Source: Portibacter lacus | GTDB taxonomy: Bacteria > Bacteroidota > Bacteroidia > Chitinophagales > Saprospiraceae | Direction: 5' to 3' | Assembly (NCBI RefSeq): GCF_021533215.1 | Contig: NZ_JAJNKA010000002.1 | Span: forward strand, 1 to 64,000 | Length of the DNA stretch: 64,000 nt | Shown here: piece after piece, positions 52,197 to 61,130 of the stretch | Layout: each line of letters begins with the position of its first letter | Position numbering within the stretch: the stretch's first letter is position 1 | The notes under the pieces: generated by a model | Database searches by the model: none | Told to the model about the DNA's origin: nothing | What the model saw: the letters and a program-made list of their open reading frames with translations, nothing else | Program-made: the position numbers and the translations under genes

Positions 52197-53510
52197 TTAC
52201 TTTTTAATGAAGTATCGAAAATCACTTGATGTCGGAATCCATAAACTAAAAAAATTGACTTTTTGGCGGATTAGAAAGACAGTCATTAAAATAAGCGCTG
52301 AAATACCATAAGCCATTAAGCTTGCCCACGCTGCTCCTTTAAGACCGTACTTGGGTATTAATAAAACATCCAAAATCACCGTCATAAGAACACCTGTCCA
52401 CTGCGCCCATATATTAATATCTAGCTCATTATAAGCTCTGTTATAATTCAAGAAGACTCTTTTAATATTCACAAACACAACACCTAAGCATAAAATTCTT
52501 AATGGTGTCGTTGCTCCACTAAATTCCTCCCCGAAAAGAACATTGATCAAATATGGACTTATTAAGAATAACAAGGCTGCGAGTACAGAAATGAAGTAAA
52601 ATATTAGCTTAAAATATCTTACAAATATGGTATTACCTTCTTCACGGTCTAGCGTTATTAGATAAGGTTTGAGAACTTCTTCTATCGGTGCGGCCACTAA
52701 CAATAGGAAATTCGTGAGCTGGCTAGCGAGCGCGTAAATTCCTAAACTTTTCAATCCCACGTAAAGCTCAATAAACCATATATCTAGTCGTTTATTCAAA
52801 AAATGCCCTATTTGGTTAAGATAACCTAGTCCAGTATATGCTAAATATGGCTTCTTTACTTCCTTCGTGGAAAGGCTTATTCCTCCTTTATATTTACTTT
52901 TCAGATAAAAGAAAGCGGTCAAAAAGGTTAGCGCTTGCATGGATAAGACTAATGCAAAACCATTGACAAATGAAAGATTGATATTTTTCGTAGAGGTATA
53001 ATAATACCCTATTCCGTAAAATACAACTTGGGCTAGATTCGTAAAAAACAAAAACTTATTGATCGTTCGAAAGTCTTTCTGAGCTTGCAATATGGTCTGA
53101 AAAAGAGCAGTTAAATGTTGGAAAATAAATGAGGCGATGAAAAACAAGACATAGAATATACTGAGATTTTCTTTCGGTATGAATATAAATGTGAGCCCAT
53201 TCTTCATCAAATACAAGAGGAGAATCAAAACTGTTACTGCAAAAATACTCAAGAAATGAACCTTCAGAGAAAAACCGACGACTTTCGCGGAATCGAATTC
53301 AGACTTCGTCATATGATACAGTGTGCTCCGCTTAGCATCAAATCCTAAAACTACAATACTAAGTGACACACCAGCCAAAATGAATGTCAAAAGACCATTG
53401 CCCTCTGGCCCAAGAAGTCTAATGATAAAAATAGAGTGAAGAAAGGAAAAAATAAGAACAGGAATCCTAATTGCTAAAGACTCTAGTGCATCTCTATTTA
53501 GCATTTTCAT
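52197..53510 (-). CDS. Oligosaccharide flippase (Wzx-like, MATE/MOP superfamily)
   Basis: The 437-residue inner-membrane protein has about 12-14 hydrophobic helices starting ALESLAIRIPVLIFSFLHSIFIIRLLG, with LGPEGNGLLTFILAGVSL near the N-terminus, a pattern of polysaccharide transporters that move lipid-linked oligosaccharide across the inner membrane. It is the third gene of a minus-strand unit after a GT2 and a GT4 gene (ATGA overlap with the GT4). Substrate unknown, possibly the product of the local glycosyltransferases. Confidence 0.88.
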   Translation of the reverse strand: MKMLNRDALESLAIRIPVLIFSFLHSIFIIRLLGPEGNGLLTFILAGVSLSIVVLGFDAKRSTLYHMTKSEFDSAKVVGFSLKVHFLSIFAVTVLILLLYLMKNGLTFIFIPKENLSIFYVLFFIASFIFQHLTALFQTILQAQKDFRTINKFLFFTNLAQVVFYGIGYYYTSTKNINLSFVNGFALVLSMQALTFLTAFFYLKSKYKGGISLSTKEVKKPYLAYTGLGYLNQIGHFLNKRLDIWFIELYVGLKSLGIYALASQLTNFLLLVAAPIEEVLKPYLITLDREEGNTIFVRYFKLIFYFISVLAALLFLISPYLINVLFGEEFSGATTPLRILCLGVVFVNIKRVFLNYNRAYNELDINIWAQWTGVLMTVILDVLLIPKYGLKGAAWASLMAYGISALILMTVFLIRQKVNFFSLWIPTSSDFRYFIKK

Positions 53511-54640
53511 ATGCTGTTAGTATTAGAATTTACACTTCGCATTAATACTTGCTCATAAGCGTTTCCGATGCTTTGCCAAGTATATTTTTCTTTCACTCGC
53601 TCAATTGCTTTGGAACCTAATTCTTTAATTTGTTTATCATCATGGATTAACCGTAGTAATACCTCTTTTAATAACACAGGATCATCAGGCGAAATTAAGA
53701 CTCCACTTTCAGCGACCATTTCAGCAGTTCCTCCTTTGTTAGAGGTAATCACAGCACATCCATGAGCCATTGCTTCAAGAATCGCTATCGATGCGTTTTC
53801 AAATTTAGAAACCAAACAATAAATTTTAGTCTGCTTCAACAAATTCTGGTAGGCATCTGAGGTATTATCTAGCCAGCCATGGAAGACAATTTTAGTCTTT
53901 GAATTAAGTGCCAATTTTTCTAATTCTTCTCTTTGGGGACCATCACCACAGATGTGGACTGTAAAATCAGATTCCAAATCCTGTACAGCCTTCACTAATG
54001 TTGCAAATCCTTTTCTGGCCAATAATCGTCCTGTAGAAAGGATTATATTTCGCTTTTTCTCCATGTGGATTGGCTGTAATTCTATACCATTTGGTATCAT
54101 TTTCAGTTTCTCCGATTTCTCTAGAAAAGGAGTAATTAATTGTTCTAAATAGTGAGACGGAGAAACAATGAATATACAATTTTTAAGTACTCGTCTTATG
54201 AAAAATGGCGTAACAAAGTGCATTAACTTAAACCGATCTGGATTAAAACCTGGAAGATCGCTTCCGTGCGCTGTTATTATGAACGGAATCCTATACTTCC
54301 GAAATACCCAATCCGCAAGTATTCCCGTAGAAATAATGAAATGACAGTGGATAACCTCATAATTATGGGTTACCAGATGCTTCTTCAAGAATTGCTTCCC
54401 TTTTTGTAGAAACCTTAAGTGCTCGAGTGGATAACTCATATTCGGCTCCTTCCGACCAACCGATATCCTATGTATTTTTATTCCAGAATCTATTTCTTCT
54501 CCAGCAAGCCCTTCGAATCCCATCGTCACCACGGTTAATTCATGGCCACTACCTTGCAACTCTAAACAAATATTTCGGCACACAGGACTAGCACCACCGC
54601 CAAGTGGAGGATATTCGAAATTAAGTACTAATACTTTCAA
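53507..54640 (-). CDS. Glycosyltransferase family 4
   Basis: A 377-residue GT-B enzyme. The N-terminal domain shows LVLNFEYPPLGGGASPVCRN, VIHCHFIISTGILAD, FIITAHGSDLPG and IVSPSHYLEQL; the C-terminal domain has ILSTGRLLARKGFATLVKAV, VHICGDGPQREEL and the EALAHG-like motif ENASIAILEAMAHGCAVI with E-x7-E. It would add a hexose-type sugar to the growing lipid-linked glycan. 20-bp overlap with the upstream GT2 gene and ATGA overlap with the flippase gene. Confidence 0.92.
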   Translation of the reverse strand: MKVLVLNFEYPPLGGGASPVCRNICLELQGSGHELTVVTMGFEGLAGEEIDSGIKIHRISVGRKEPNMSYPLEHLRFLQKGKQFLKKHLVTHNYEVIHCHFIISTGILADWVFRKYRIPFIITAHGSDLPGFNPDRFKLMHFVTPFFIRRVLKNCIFIVSPSHYLEQLITPFLEKSEKLKMIPNGIELQPIHMEKKRNIILSTGRLLARKGFATLVKAVQDLESDFTVHICGDGPQREELEKLALNSKTKIVFHGWLDNTSDAYQNLLKQTKIYCLVSKFENASIAILEAMAHGCAVITSNKGGTAEMVAESGVLISPDDPVLLKEVLLRLIHDDKQIKELGSKAIERVKEKYTWQSIGNAYEQVLMRSVNSNTNSI

Positions 54641-55586
54641 CTTCCTTGATGTTTTCTGTAATAATCACTTCCTTAATGGAGTATGGCATTTCATCTCTAC
54701 TTTCATAGTATGATTTATTCAACATGTCAGCAAGTAGCCCTGAAATAAAAATTTGTAACCCTATAAGAAACGAAAAAAGTGTAATCATAGGCCAAATCGT
54801 TTCTGACATGTCCTGACCTTTAGCAAACTCATATACAGTTATTAGCCCGCTTAAGAAGCCAAAAAGAATGATAATCAAACCCATTCCTCCTAGTAAATGC
54901 AAAGGCCTAACCGCAAATTTCTTCCAATACCAGACAGAAATCATATCAATAAATGCTTTGAGTCCCCTTCTCCATGAATATTTGGAAACACCATGCAGTC
55001 TTGGTCTATGATTCACCACCATTTCTCCAATCGTGAAACCCTTTATTTTCAGCAATGCAGGAATAAATCTATGCATTTCTCCATATAAAGAAAGATCATC
55101 GAAACACTCTTTCTTGTATACCTTTAAAGCACAACCTGAATCTTGAATACCATCATTTATCAGCTTTTTTCTTAAGAAATTAGCAGTTCTGGAAACGATC
55201 TTCTTACCTACTGGATCTTTACGATTCTTTCTCCATCCTGAAACCATATCATAGTCATTTTCGAAGAGAATTGAGATCATTTTCGGGATATCACTTGGGT
55301 CATTTTGCCCATCACCGTCCATGGTAACGATTATAGGATATTTTGCTAGCTTAAGCCCAGCATCTAAGGCTTGTGTTTGTCCAAAATTCTTACGAAAAGC
55401 GATAATTTTCGCTGGACTTAGTTTTTTAAGCTCTTGTAAAGTGTTGTCTTTCGATTTATCATCTATGAAGATAATTTCGTAAGTATATCGTTGTGTGATG
55501 CAGACCTCGGTGATTTCATGAAATAAGGTCGCTACGTTACCTTCTTCATTATAGACAGGTATTACGATTGAAATTGATTTTTGCAA
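54621..55586 (-). CDS. Glycosyltransferase family 2 with C-terminal membrane helices (DPM1/ArnC-like)
   Basis: The 321-residue protein has GT2 motifs ISIVIPVYNEEGNV, FIDDKSKDNTL, VTMDGDGQNDPSD (DxD) and HRFIPALLKI, followed by two transmembrane helices (LLGGMGLIIILFGFLSGLI and MITLFSFLIGLQIFISGLL). This is the polyprenyl-phosphate sugar synthase architecture, so it may load a sugar on undecaprenyl phosphate. It is the first gene of a three-gene unit. About 290 bp upstream hold no gene, only AT-rich sequence. Confidence 0.9.
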   Translation of the reverse strand: MQKSISIVIPVYNEEGNVATLFHEITEVCITQRYTYEIIFIDDKSKDNTLQELKKLSPAKIIAFRKNFGQTQALDAGLKLAKYPIIVTMDGDGQNDPSDIPKMISILFENDYDMVSGWRKNRKDPVGKKIVSRTANFLRKKLINDGIQDSGCALKVYKKECFDDLSLYGEMHRFIPALLKIKGFTIGEMVVNHRPRLHGVSKYSWRRGLKAFIDMISVWYWKKFAVRPLHLLGGMGLIIILFGFLSGLITVYEFAKGQDMSETIWPMITLFSFLIGLQIFISGLLADMLNKSYYESRDEMPYSIKEVIITENIKEVESIST

Positions 55587-55875
55587 GTTATTGATTTTAA
55601 GAATTTAATTGATTTTCATTTCGAATTCAATTTCAGTTTGTATACTTTGAAAAGAATCTTTTCAAGTCAACAATAATGGTATTCAAAATTAAAAACAATC
55701 TTACTGCCAACCTTTTACAATTTGCAGTAATTCTTCCAAATATAAAGATTTTAATTAATATATCTTTAACTGAGAATCATAGATATATTTCAAAACCAGT
55801 AAAATTTTAACATTTATAGAAGTCATCAGAAAATATATTTAATTTATCAGACCAACTAAAATAATACTTGTCATT

Positions 55876-56955
55876 CTAAGGATAAAGTCCCACTACATTC
55901 TTTATGGTTAAATTCGACATCGCATTTAATGTAATGTGTTCTTTGTTAGAGGTCATATTGTTTTCTTTAAAAATAACATTATTCAAAGTACAATCTTGCG
56001 GTACCACGAAAGCTCCGCCAGTTGCTGCATCAAAACCTCTTATGAGTTCTATATTGATGAGTGTCACACTAACATCTTCAGCAAAATCAAAAATCCTATT
56101 CGCATGCTGCCCTGAAACGACCATTTTACCACCTAATATTCCACCATCGATTACTATATTTCTATTAACAGCTAACTCACTTTCTAACTTAATGGTATCC
56201 CCTTGTAATGCTTCATCAAATCTTATCGTATCTCCTGGACAACCATTCACAATCATATCTCGTAATGAATTTGTCCCCGCATCTAAACTATTTATAGCAA
56301 AGGAAGTTCCTCCACTTTCGAAAGCATAAAACCTACTAGCAAAAGTAGTACAAATGCTTCTACTAGAACTATTGCTTAATGCATCATAAAGTGAAACTAC
56401 TGGAATTGTTACACCTGTATAGTTAGTACTAATATATCCCGCTGCAGGTCCTATGCCTACATATTCAACAGTAAGTGTAAAATTAGATAAACCAGAAACA
56501 TCCACATAGATAAAATCACCTGACCTCTTAAAAATCACATCTGGCGAAGAAATATTAGCATTAGTCGGTACATTATAAAGTCCCGTTGATGTATGACTAG
56601 GATTACTTGCGAAAACTTGAGTAACCCCGCTAAGGGTTAAAGAATTTGTGTTCTCTCCAGAACTGTAGGAAAAGTAATCAGATGGATTATAAGAACAACT
56701 AGCTGTCGGTGGAGCAATTAAATTATTCATATTAACAGCAGCATCTTCACCAAGCATAAATCCTAGCAAAGTACAATTCGCAAATTGATCTTCTGTACTT
56801 GTAAAAGTATAAGTTACACCACCACTTCTACCTAGGGGTCCATCACCTGGACCGTTAGCAGTTGCAGTCATCGTATGTTCAGGAAAAATTTCTACTTGAC
56901 TATACACTAGGGTGCATATCAGGGTTAATAGGATAGAAAAGAGGGATTTCATCAC
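55876..56955 (-). CDS. Secreted beta-helix-like protein, possibly C-terminally truncated
   Basis: The 359-residue protein has a signal peptide (to about LVYSQ), a beta-rich first half and a second half typical of secreted parallel beta-helix proteins: NSLDAGTNSLRDMIVNGCPG, DTIRFDEALQGDTIKLESE, NRNIVIDGGILGGKMVVSG. Such proteins usually run to many hundreds of residues and end in a T9SS domain; this one stops at TIKNVVGLYP with no sorting domain, so it may be truncated or an unusual form. It follows the YCF48-like gene's 5' side by 11 bp (same strand, downstream partner). Confidence 0.7.
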   Translation of the reverse strand: MMKSLFSILLTLICTLVYSQVEIFPEHTMTATANGPGDGPLGRSGGVTYTFTSTEDQFANCTLLGFMLGEDAAVNMNNLIAPPTASCSYNPSDYFSYSSGENTNSLTLSGVTQVFASNPSHTSTGLYNVPTNANISSPDVIFKRSGDFIYVDVSGLSNFTLTVEYVGIGPAAGYISTNYTGVTIPVVSLYDALSNSSSRSICTTFASRFYAFESGGTSFAINSLDAGTNSLRDMIVNGCPGDTIRFDEALQGDTIKLESELAVNRNIVIDGGILGGKMVVSGQHANRIFDFAEDVSVTLINIELIRGFDAATGGAFVVPQDCTLNNVIFKENNMTSNKEHITLNAMSNLTIKNVVGLYP

Positions 56956-56966
56956 TTAAAGGTTTT

Positions 56967-58238
56967 TTAGTGTTTAATAATCATTCGGGTTAAATAATTA
57001 TTCTCAGTGTCAATTAATTTTAAAAGATACAAACTTTTATCCAAATCCGAGATATCTAATTGAAGTTTTCTACCTCCTTGCCAATTGACCGACTTAAGCT
57101 TTTGTCCCTTAAGGTCATATATTTCTAACTTCTTAATCATGAGCTCTCCAGTGTAGTTTATGTGGAGTAATCCAGTAGTTGGATTAGGAGAAACATCAAC
57201 TAAGTAACTTGGTAATCCAACTTCTTTACTAGAAAGGGTACCATAATCAACTGACCAAAAAATTGCACCTACATTCCCACCTATCAGTGCTGTATTCAAA
57301 TTATGGATATATACTGTATTAAAAAACCATAATTCATTCACTTCCGGGAGTTGAAATGGTTCCCAAGTATCTCCTCCATCATCTGTTCTAAGGCTAGCAC
57401 CATTATTCCCTACAGCTATTCCGAAATCAGAACCTAAAAAATCTAAATCCTTCAGGACTGGACCAATTTCATCAATTATTGCAAGCCAAGTTTCGCCACC
57501 ATCATCTGTTCTTAAAATGGTCTGTACAGAATCCGAAACTATATTTCCTCCTAATATGAAACCTTTGTTTTCATCTATGAACATAATATCTTCAAAATAC
57601 CTAGCCACTTGCGCATCCATAATATCTAAAGAAGTCCAAGTATTTCCGGCATCTTTAGTCTGAAGCACCGCTCCCTTTTCTCCCGCACTAAAGCCGTTTT
57701 GTCCATCTACAAAGTAGACCGATTTCAAGCAAGGGACCATAAAGTCACTTACACTCCATGTAAGACCATCATCAGAGGATTTGTAAATAATACCCGTAGA
57801 ATCTTTACCAATTCTTCCACCAACAATAAATATGTCATTGTCCTGTGTAACAGCCACGCTATAGAAATTAACAATACTATCTGTCTGTGGCAATGATTTT
57901 TCCTCCCATTCTAAACCTCTATTATTACTTATTAAAAAAGAGTAGTTATCTCCAGCAGCATATATTTCATCTCCTTTGAAATAGGCGTCATTGATCATTG
58001 GCTTGCCCGGATTATCTAAGCGAACAACCCATTCTGTTGCTGCATCTCTTTTTTCAGCAGCAAACTGAATACTGTCATTCCTGGGATTTCCTCCAAGAAT
58101 AAATATTTTCCCATCCTTATATATATGAATTTTATTGACATTCCTGCCATATGGGGCAACTTCTAATTCCCAATTATAATCCTGACTTAGCAGAAAAAAG
58201 GGCATCGTAAAAAAAAATAAAAATAGAAAAAACTTCAT
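56967..58238 (-). CDS. Secreted YCF48-like BNR repeat protein with T9SS domain
   Basis: A 423-residue protein with signal peptide (FFFTMPFFLLSQ), repeated Asp-box blades (SDDGLTWSVS, TKDAGNTWTSLD, TDDGGETWLA, TDDGGDTWEPF) forming a propeller like plant and cyanobacterial Ycf48, and a C-terminal type IX sorting domain (VSPNPTTGLLHINYTGEL to LTRMIIKH). Role unknown; likely a surface or secreted structural or binding protein. The beta-helix-like gene lies 11 bp downstream, so they are probably co-transcribed. A 14-bp palindrome TTGTAAATTTACAA lies about 38 bp before its start. Confidence 0.85.
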   Translation of the reverse strand: MKFFLFLFFFTMPFFLLSQDYNWELEVAPYGRNVNKIHIYKDGKIFILGGNPRNDSIQFAAEKRDAATEWVVRLDNPGKPMINDAYFKGDEIYAAGDNYSFLISNNRGLEWEEKSLPQTDSIVNFYSVAVTQDNDIFIVGGRIGKDSTGIIYKSSDDGLTWSVSDFMVPCLKSVYFVDGQNGFSAGEKGAVLQTKDAGNTWTSLDIMDAQVARYFEDIMFIDENKGFILGGNIVSDSVQTILRTDDGGETWLAIIDEIGPVLKDLDFLGSDFGIAVGNNGASLRTDDGGDTWEPFQLPEVNELWFFNTVYIHNLNTALIGGNVGAIFWSVDYGTLSSKEVGLPSYLVDVSPNPTTGLLHINYTGELMIKKLEIYDLKGQKLKSVNWQGGRKLQLDISDLDKSLYLLKLIDTENNYLTRMIIKH

Positions 58239-58425
58239 AGGCCATTTAGAATTAAGATTATTATAGAAAAATTGGATTGTAAATTTACAACTTTAAATGC
58301 TGATCTCTTTTTCATCCTTATGTTCCGTATAAAATACGTGATGTTAAGGAAAAAGCAGCTTTCTAGCAACCCCAACACAAAATCACTCTTAGTTATTCGC
58401 TCCAAAATCGAAGGATGCTTAGCAT

Positions 58426-60906
58426 CTAAAATTCTCGTTTACCAAACTCACTATCGATAAATCTCGATTTATTCTTACCATTCTTGAAGGTATAAGATAG
58501 GTTCAGAACAATCATATCTACCTCGTAAATATAATTTGTAGTGGTATAAAAAGATCCAGCTCGACTTGTTGTGATGCGTTGCTCATTCGTACTCAACAAA
58601 CCCATGTCGATATTCTGCCACTGCAATAATGCCGTAAGTCGATTGTTCAAGAAGGTTTTTCTCAATGAGAGATTAGGCGAATAAAATCTAGAATCTTCTC
58701 CTTGGGCTGTATTCCTTGCCGACAGGTAATTAAAAGTAAACTGAGCGGAAGCTGTTTTCCAGAAGTCATAACTAGCATTCGCATTAATAGAATAAATCGT
58801 AGAAACTTGATCTATCACTTCATTGTCATAAGCACCTTGTATACTATAATTATAGACATTGAACCCAATAAAATTACTCCATTGCTTTGTTGGTTTTATT
58901 TGTGCTCCAACTTCTAAACCAAACGACCGTGCATCACCGACATTCGAATAAATTCGATTCAAGATCGTATCGTTGTAGATCGTATTTACTCGATTCACCA
59001 CATTTTTGACATCTCGGAAATATGCAGTTGCAAAGATGGAATTCCCACCATCAAAAGATCTTGAAACTCCTAACTCTACTAGATCTATAAACTCAGGCTG
59101 CAATGTAGGATCTCCTTGTTCTAACGTCTCTGAATGTTCGCGCTCTGGAAATGGGTTCATCTTGAAAGTAGTGGTTCGTTCTACCCTTTTGCTGTAACTC
59201 AACTTCAACTTCGTATTGTTTTCAAAGGTATATTGAATAGAGGCCGAAGGAAAAAACTTAAGATAATCATTTAAGTAAGTCGTATCTATGGTATTCGCTT
59301 TATCCCGTAAGTCGAATGTTCTAGCCACCGCTTCCGCGCGAATTCCAGCTGCATACTCTATATTGTCTTTCCCCCCTGTTAACTGCACATATCCCGAGTG
59401 GATGATGCGCTCTAAATCAACTTCACTTGAAAATGCTGGAATCAATTCAAAGTCATCATTGTAATCTGTTCTTCTTTGATACACAAAGTCCCCTTTATGC
59501 AACAAACTTCTATATTGATATCCTGTTTCTATCCTTCCAAAAGAAAAAGGTTGCAATCTATAATCTACTGAGAACCGCAGTCCATTCAGCGGATTATCAT
59601 TGGTGTTGTATTCATCTTGGTATAAGATATCATGGTTCGGTTCTCCCAAATTCTGATTAACCGTCGGTCCTCCTAGCAAGGTATATTCATATAAAACAGA
59701 AGCAGATAAGTTCGATTGGTTATCGAAAGCATGATTGTAATCAAAACTCCCTAGAGCAAAGTCTCCTTTTCTTTTTCTGAGGTTATGATTATAATACTGA
59801 AAGGTAGAAATCCGCTCCCCATTGACAGCTGGCGTTACTTTATGATTATCGTAATAGGTGATATCTGCTAGTCGATCCTTGCTCCTTTTCCCTGCATAAA
59901 GCCCAAGCGAATATGAATTTTTAGGATCTGGAGTTAAGTCTAATGTAAACCTTCCACTATAATTAACCTCATCGAAACTTCTCTCTCCAGAAGAAGGAAA
60001 TTGAGTCAGGGTATCATTAATTATGGTATATACATCACCTTCTCTTCTACCACCTTTGTCATTTCTTTGATAACTACCGCCCAATGAAATATTGTATTTT
60101 TCTTTTCTAAGATTATAGGTCCCATCGATTCCGTATCGCTGATGCACCTTCTCATTGCCATAAGTTTCTATAGACGGCAATCCACCTTTTACATTGACCT
60201 GAGCAAATGCTCCTTCTGCAATTCCTTTTTTAGTAATGATATTGATAATTCCTGCCTTCCCTTCTGGATCATATTTCGCTGAAGGAGCTGTTATTAATTC
60301 TATTCGCTCTATGGCATTAGCTGGGAACTGACTCATTAACGCTTCGGCGCTTCCTTGAATCGGCTTACCATTTAGGAGGACTACAAATCCTGAGCTTCCT
60401 CTTACATTGATTTCTCCTTGCCCATCGATCGTTACAGAAGGTAAGTTTTTCAGTACGTCTGTTGCACTTCCTCCTTGTGAATTTTGGAAGTTTTTAGTTT
60501 CATAGACCTGACGGTCAATTTTATTGACGACTGCAGCTCGATCCGCTTGAATAACGACTTCATCCAGCTTAGTCCCAAGTGATAAACCTATTTCTCCTAA
60601 ATCCACTGATGAATTCTGCTTTGTAATTAAAATATCACTTATTCTAACAGAATTATATCCAATGAAAGAGACTTCTAGATAGTAATTTTCGTTTTTCAAA
60701 TCACTAATTACAAATGTTCCACTAGCATCTGTAATCACACCAGTTACTAGTGAACTATCTGAAGTCATGTACAATGTCGCAGTCCCATATTCTAATGGAA
60801 TTGCTTTTTCATCGATGATTACACCACTAATCTGAGCGCCGCAATAAATCGTCTGAAAAACAAGAATAAAAAGGAATAAAGTTTTAAGTAATGATCTTAA
60901 GCTCAT
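58426..60906 (-). CDS. TonB-dependent receptor-like outer-membrane protein
   Basis: The 826-residue protein has a signal peptide (IFCGAQ region), a carboxypeptidase-like regulatory domain (GVIIDEKAIPLEYGTATLY), plug motifs (KNLPSVTIDGQGEINVRGSSGFVVLLNGKP, ERIELITAPSAKYDPEGKAGIINIITKK) and a long barrel of the OMP_b-brl_3 type. It lacks the SusD partner expected of glycan importers. Substrate unknown. Monocistronic; 224 bp upstream separate it from the GH36 gene, with no gene in that gap. Confidence 0.9.
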   Translation of the reverse strand: MSLRSLLKTLFLFILVFQTIYCGAQISGVIIDEKAIPLEYGTATLYMTSDSSLVTGVITDASGTFVISDLKNENYYLEVSFIGYNSVRISDILITKQNSSVDLGEIGLSLGTKLDEVVIQADRAAVVNKIDRQVYETKNFQNSQGGSATDVLKNLPSVTIDGQGEINVRGSSGFVVLLNGKPIQGSAEALMSQFPANAIERIELITAPSAKYDPEGKAGIINIITKKGIAEGAFAQVNVKGGLPSIETYGNEKVHQRYGIDGTYNLRKEKYNISLGGSYQRNDKGGRREGDVYTIINDTLTQFPSSGERSFDEVNYSGRFTLDLTPDPKNSYSLGLYAGKRSKDRLADITYYDNHKVTPAVNGERISTFQYYNHNLRKRKGDFALGSFDYNHAFDNQSNLSASVLYEYTLLGGPTVNQNLGEPNHDILYQDEYNTNDNPLNGLRFSVDYRLQPFSFGRIETGYQYRSLLHKGDFVYQRRTDYNDDFELIPAFSSEVDLERIIHSGYVQLTGGKDNIEYAAGIRAEAVARTFDLRDKANTIDTTYLNDYLKFFPSASIQYTFENNTKLKLSYSKRVERTTTFKMNPFPEREHSETLEQGDPTLQPEFIDLVELGVSRSFDGGNSIFATAYFRDVKNVVNRVNTIYNDTILNRIYSNVGDARSFGLEVGAQIKPTKQWSNFIGFNVYNYSIQGAYDNEVIDQVSTIYSINANASYDFWKTASAQFTFNYLSARNTAQGEDSRFYSPNLSLRKTFLNNRLTALLQWQNIDMGLLSTNEQRITTSRAGSFYTTTNYIYEVDMIVLNLSYTFKNGKNKSRFIDSEFGKREF

Positions 60907-61130
60907 TATTGGATCGTGTTTCTATTTATGAAAATTCTTAATGAAATTGACAAATATTGCTAATTTGATTTCTAATCAGCTGTAAAGATTAAGAATTTTA
61001 AATGAAAACACTATACGATAGAAGTATTAAAAAATCCTCCATGCTCAAATAATGATACCATATGTCTAAAATCGATAGCACACGTGCTAACTGACTAAGA
61101 CGAAAGACAACATTGACCTAGAAAAAAAGA

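Noticed and set aside
58277-58290. 14-bp perfect palindrome TTGTAAATTTACAA as an operator
   Set aside because: It is AT-rich and occurs once in the places inspected; a palindrome of this composition could arise by chance, so it is only mentioned with the gene.
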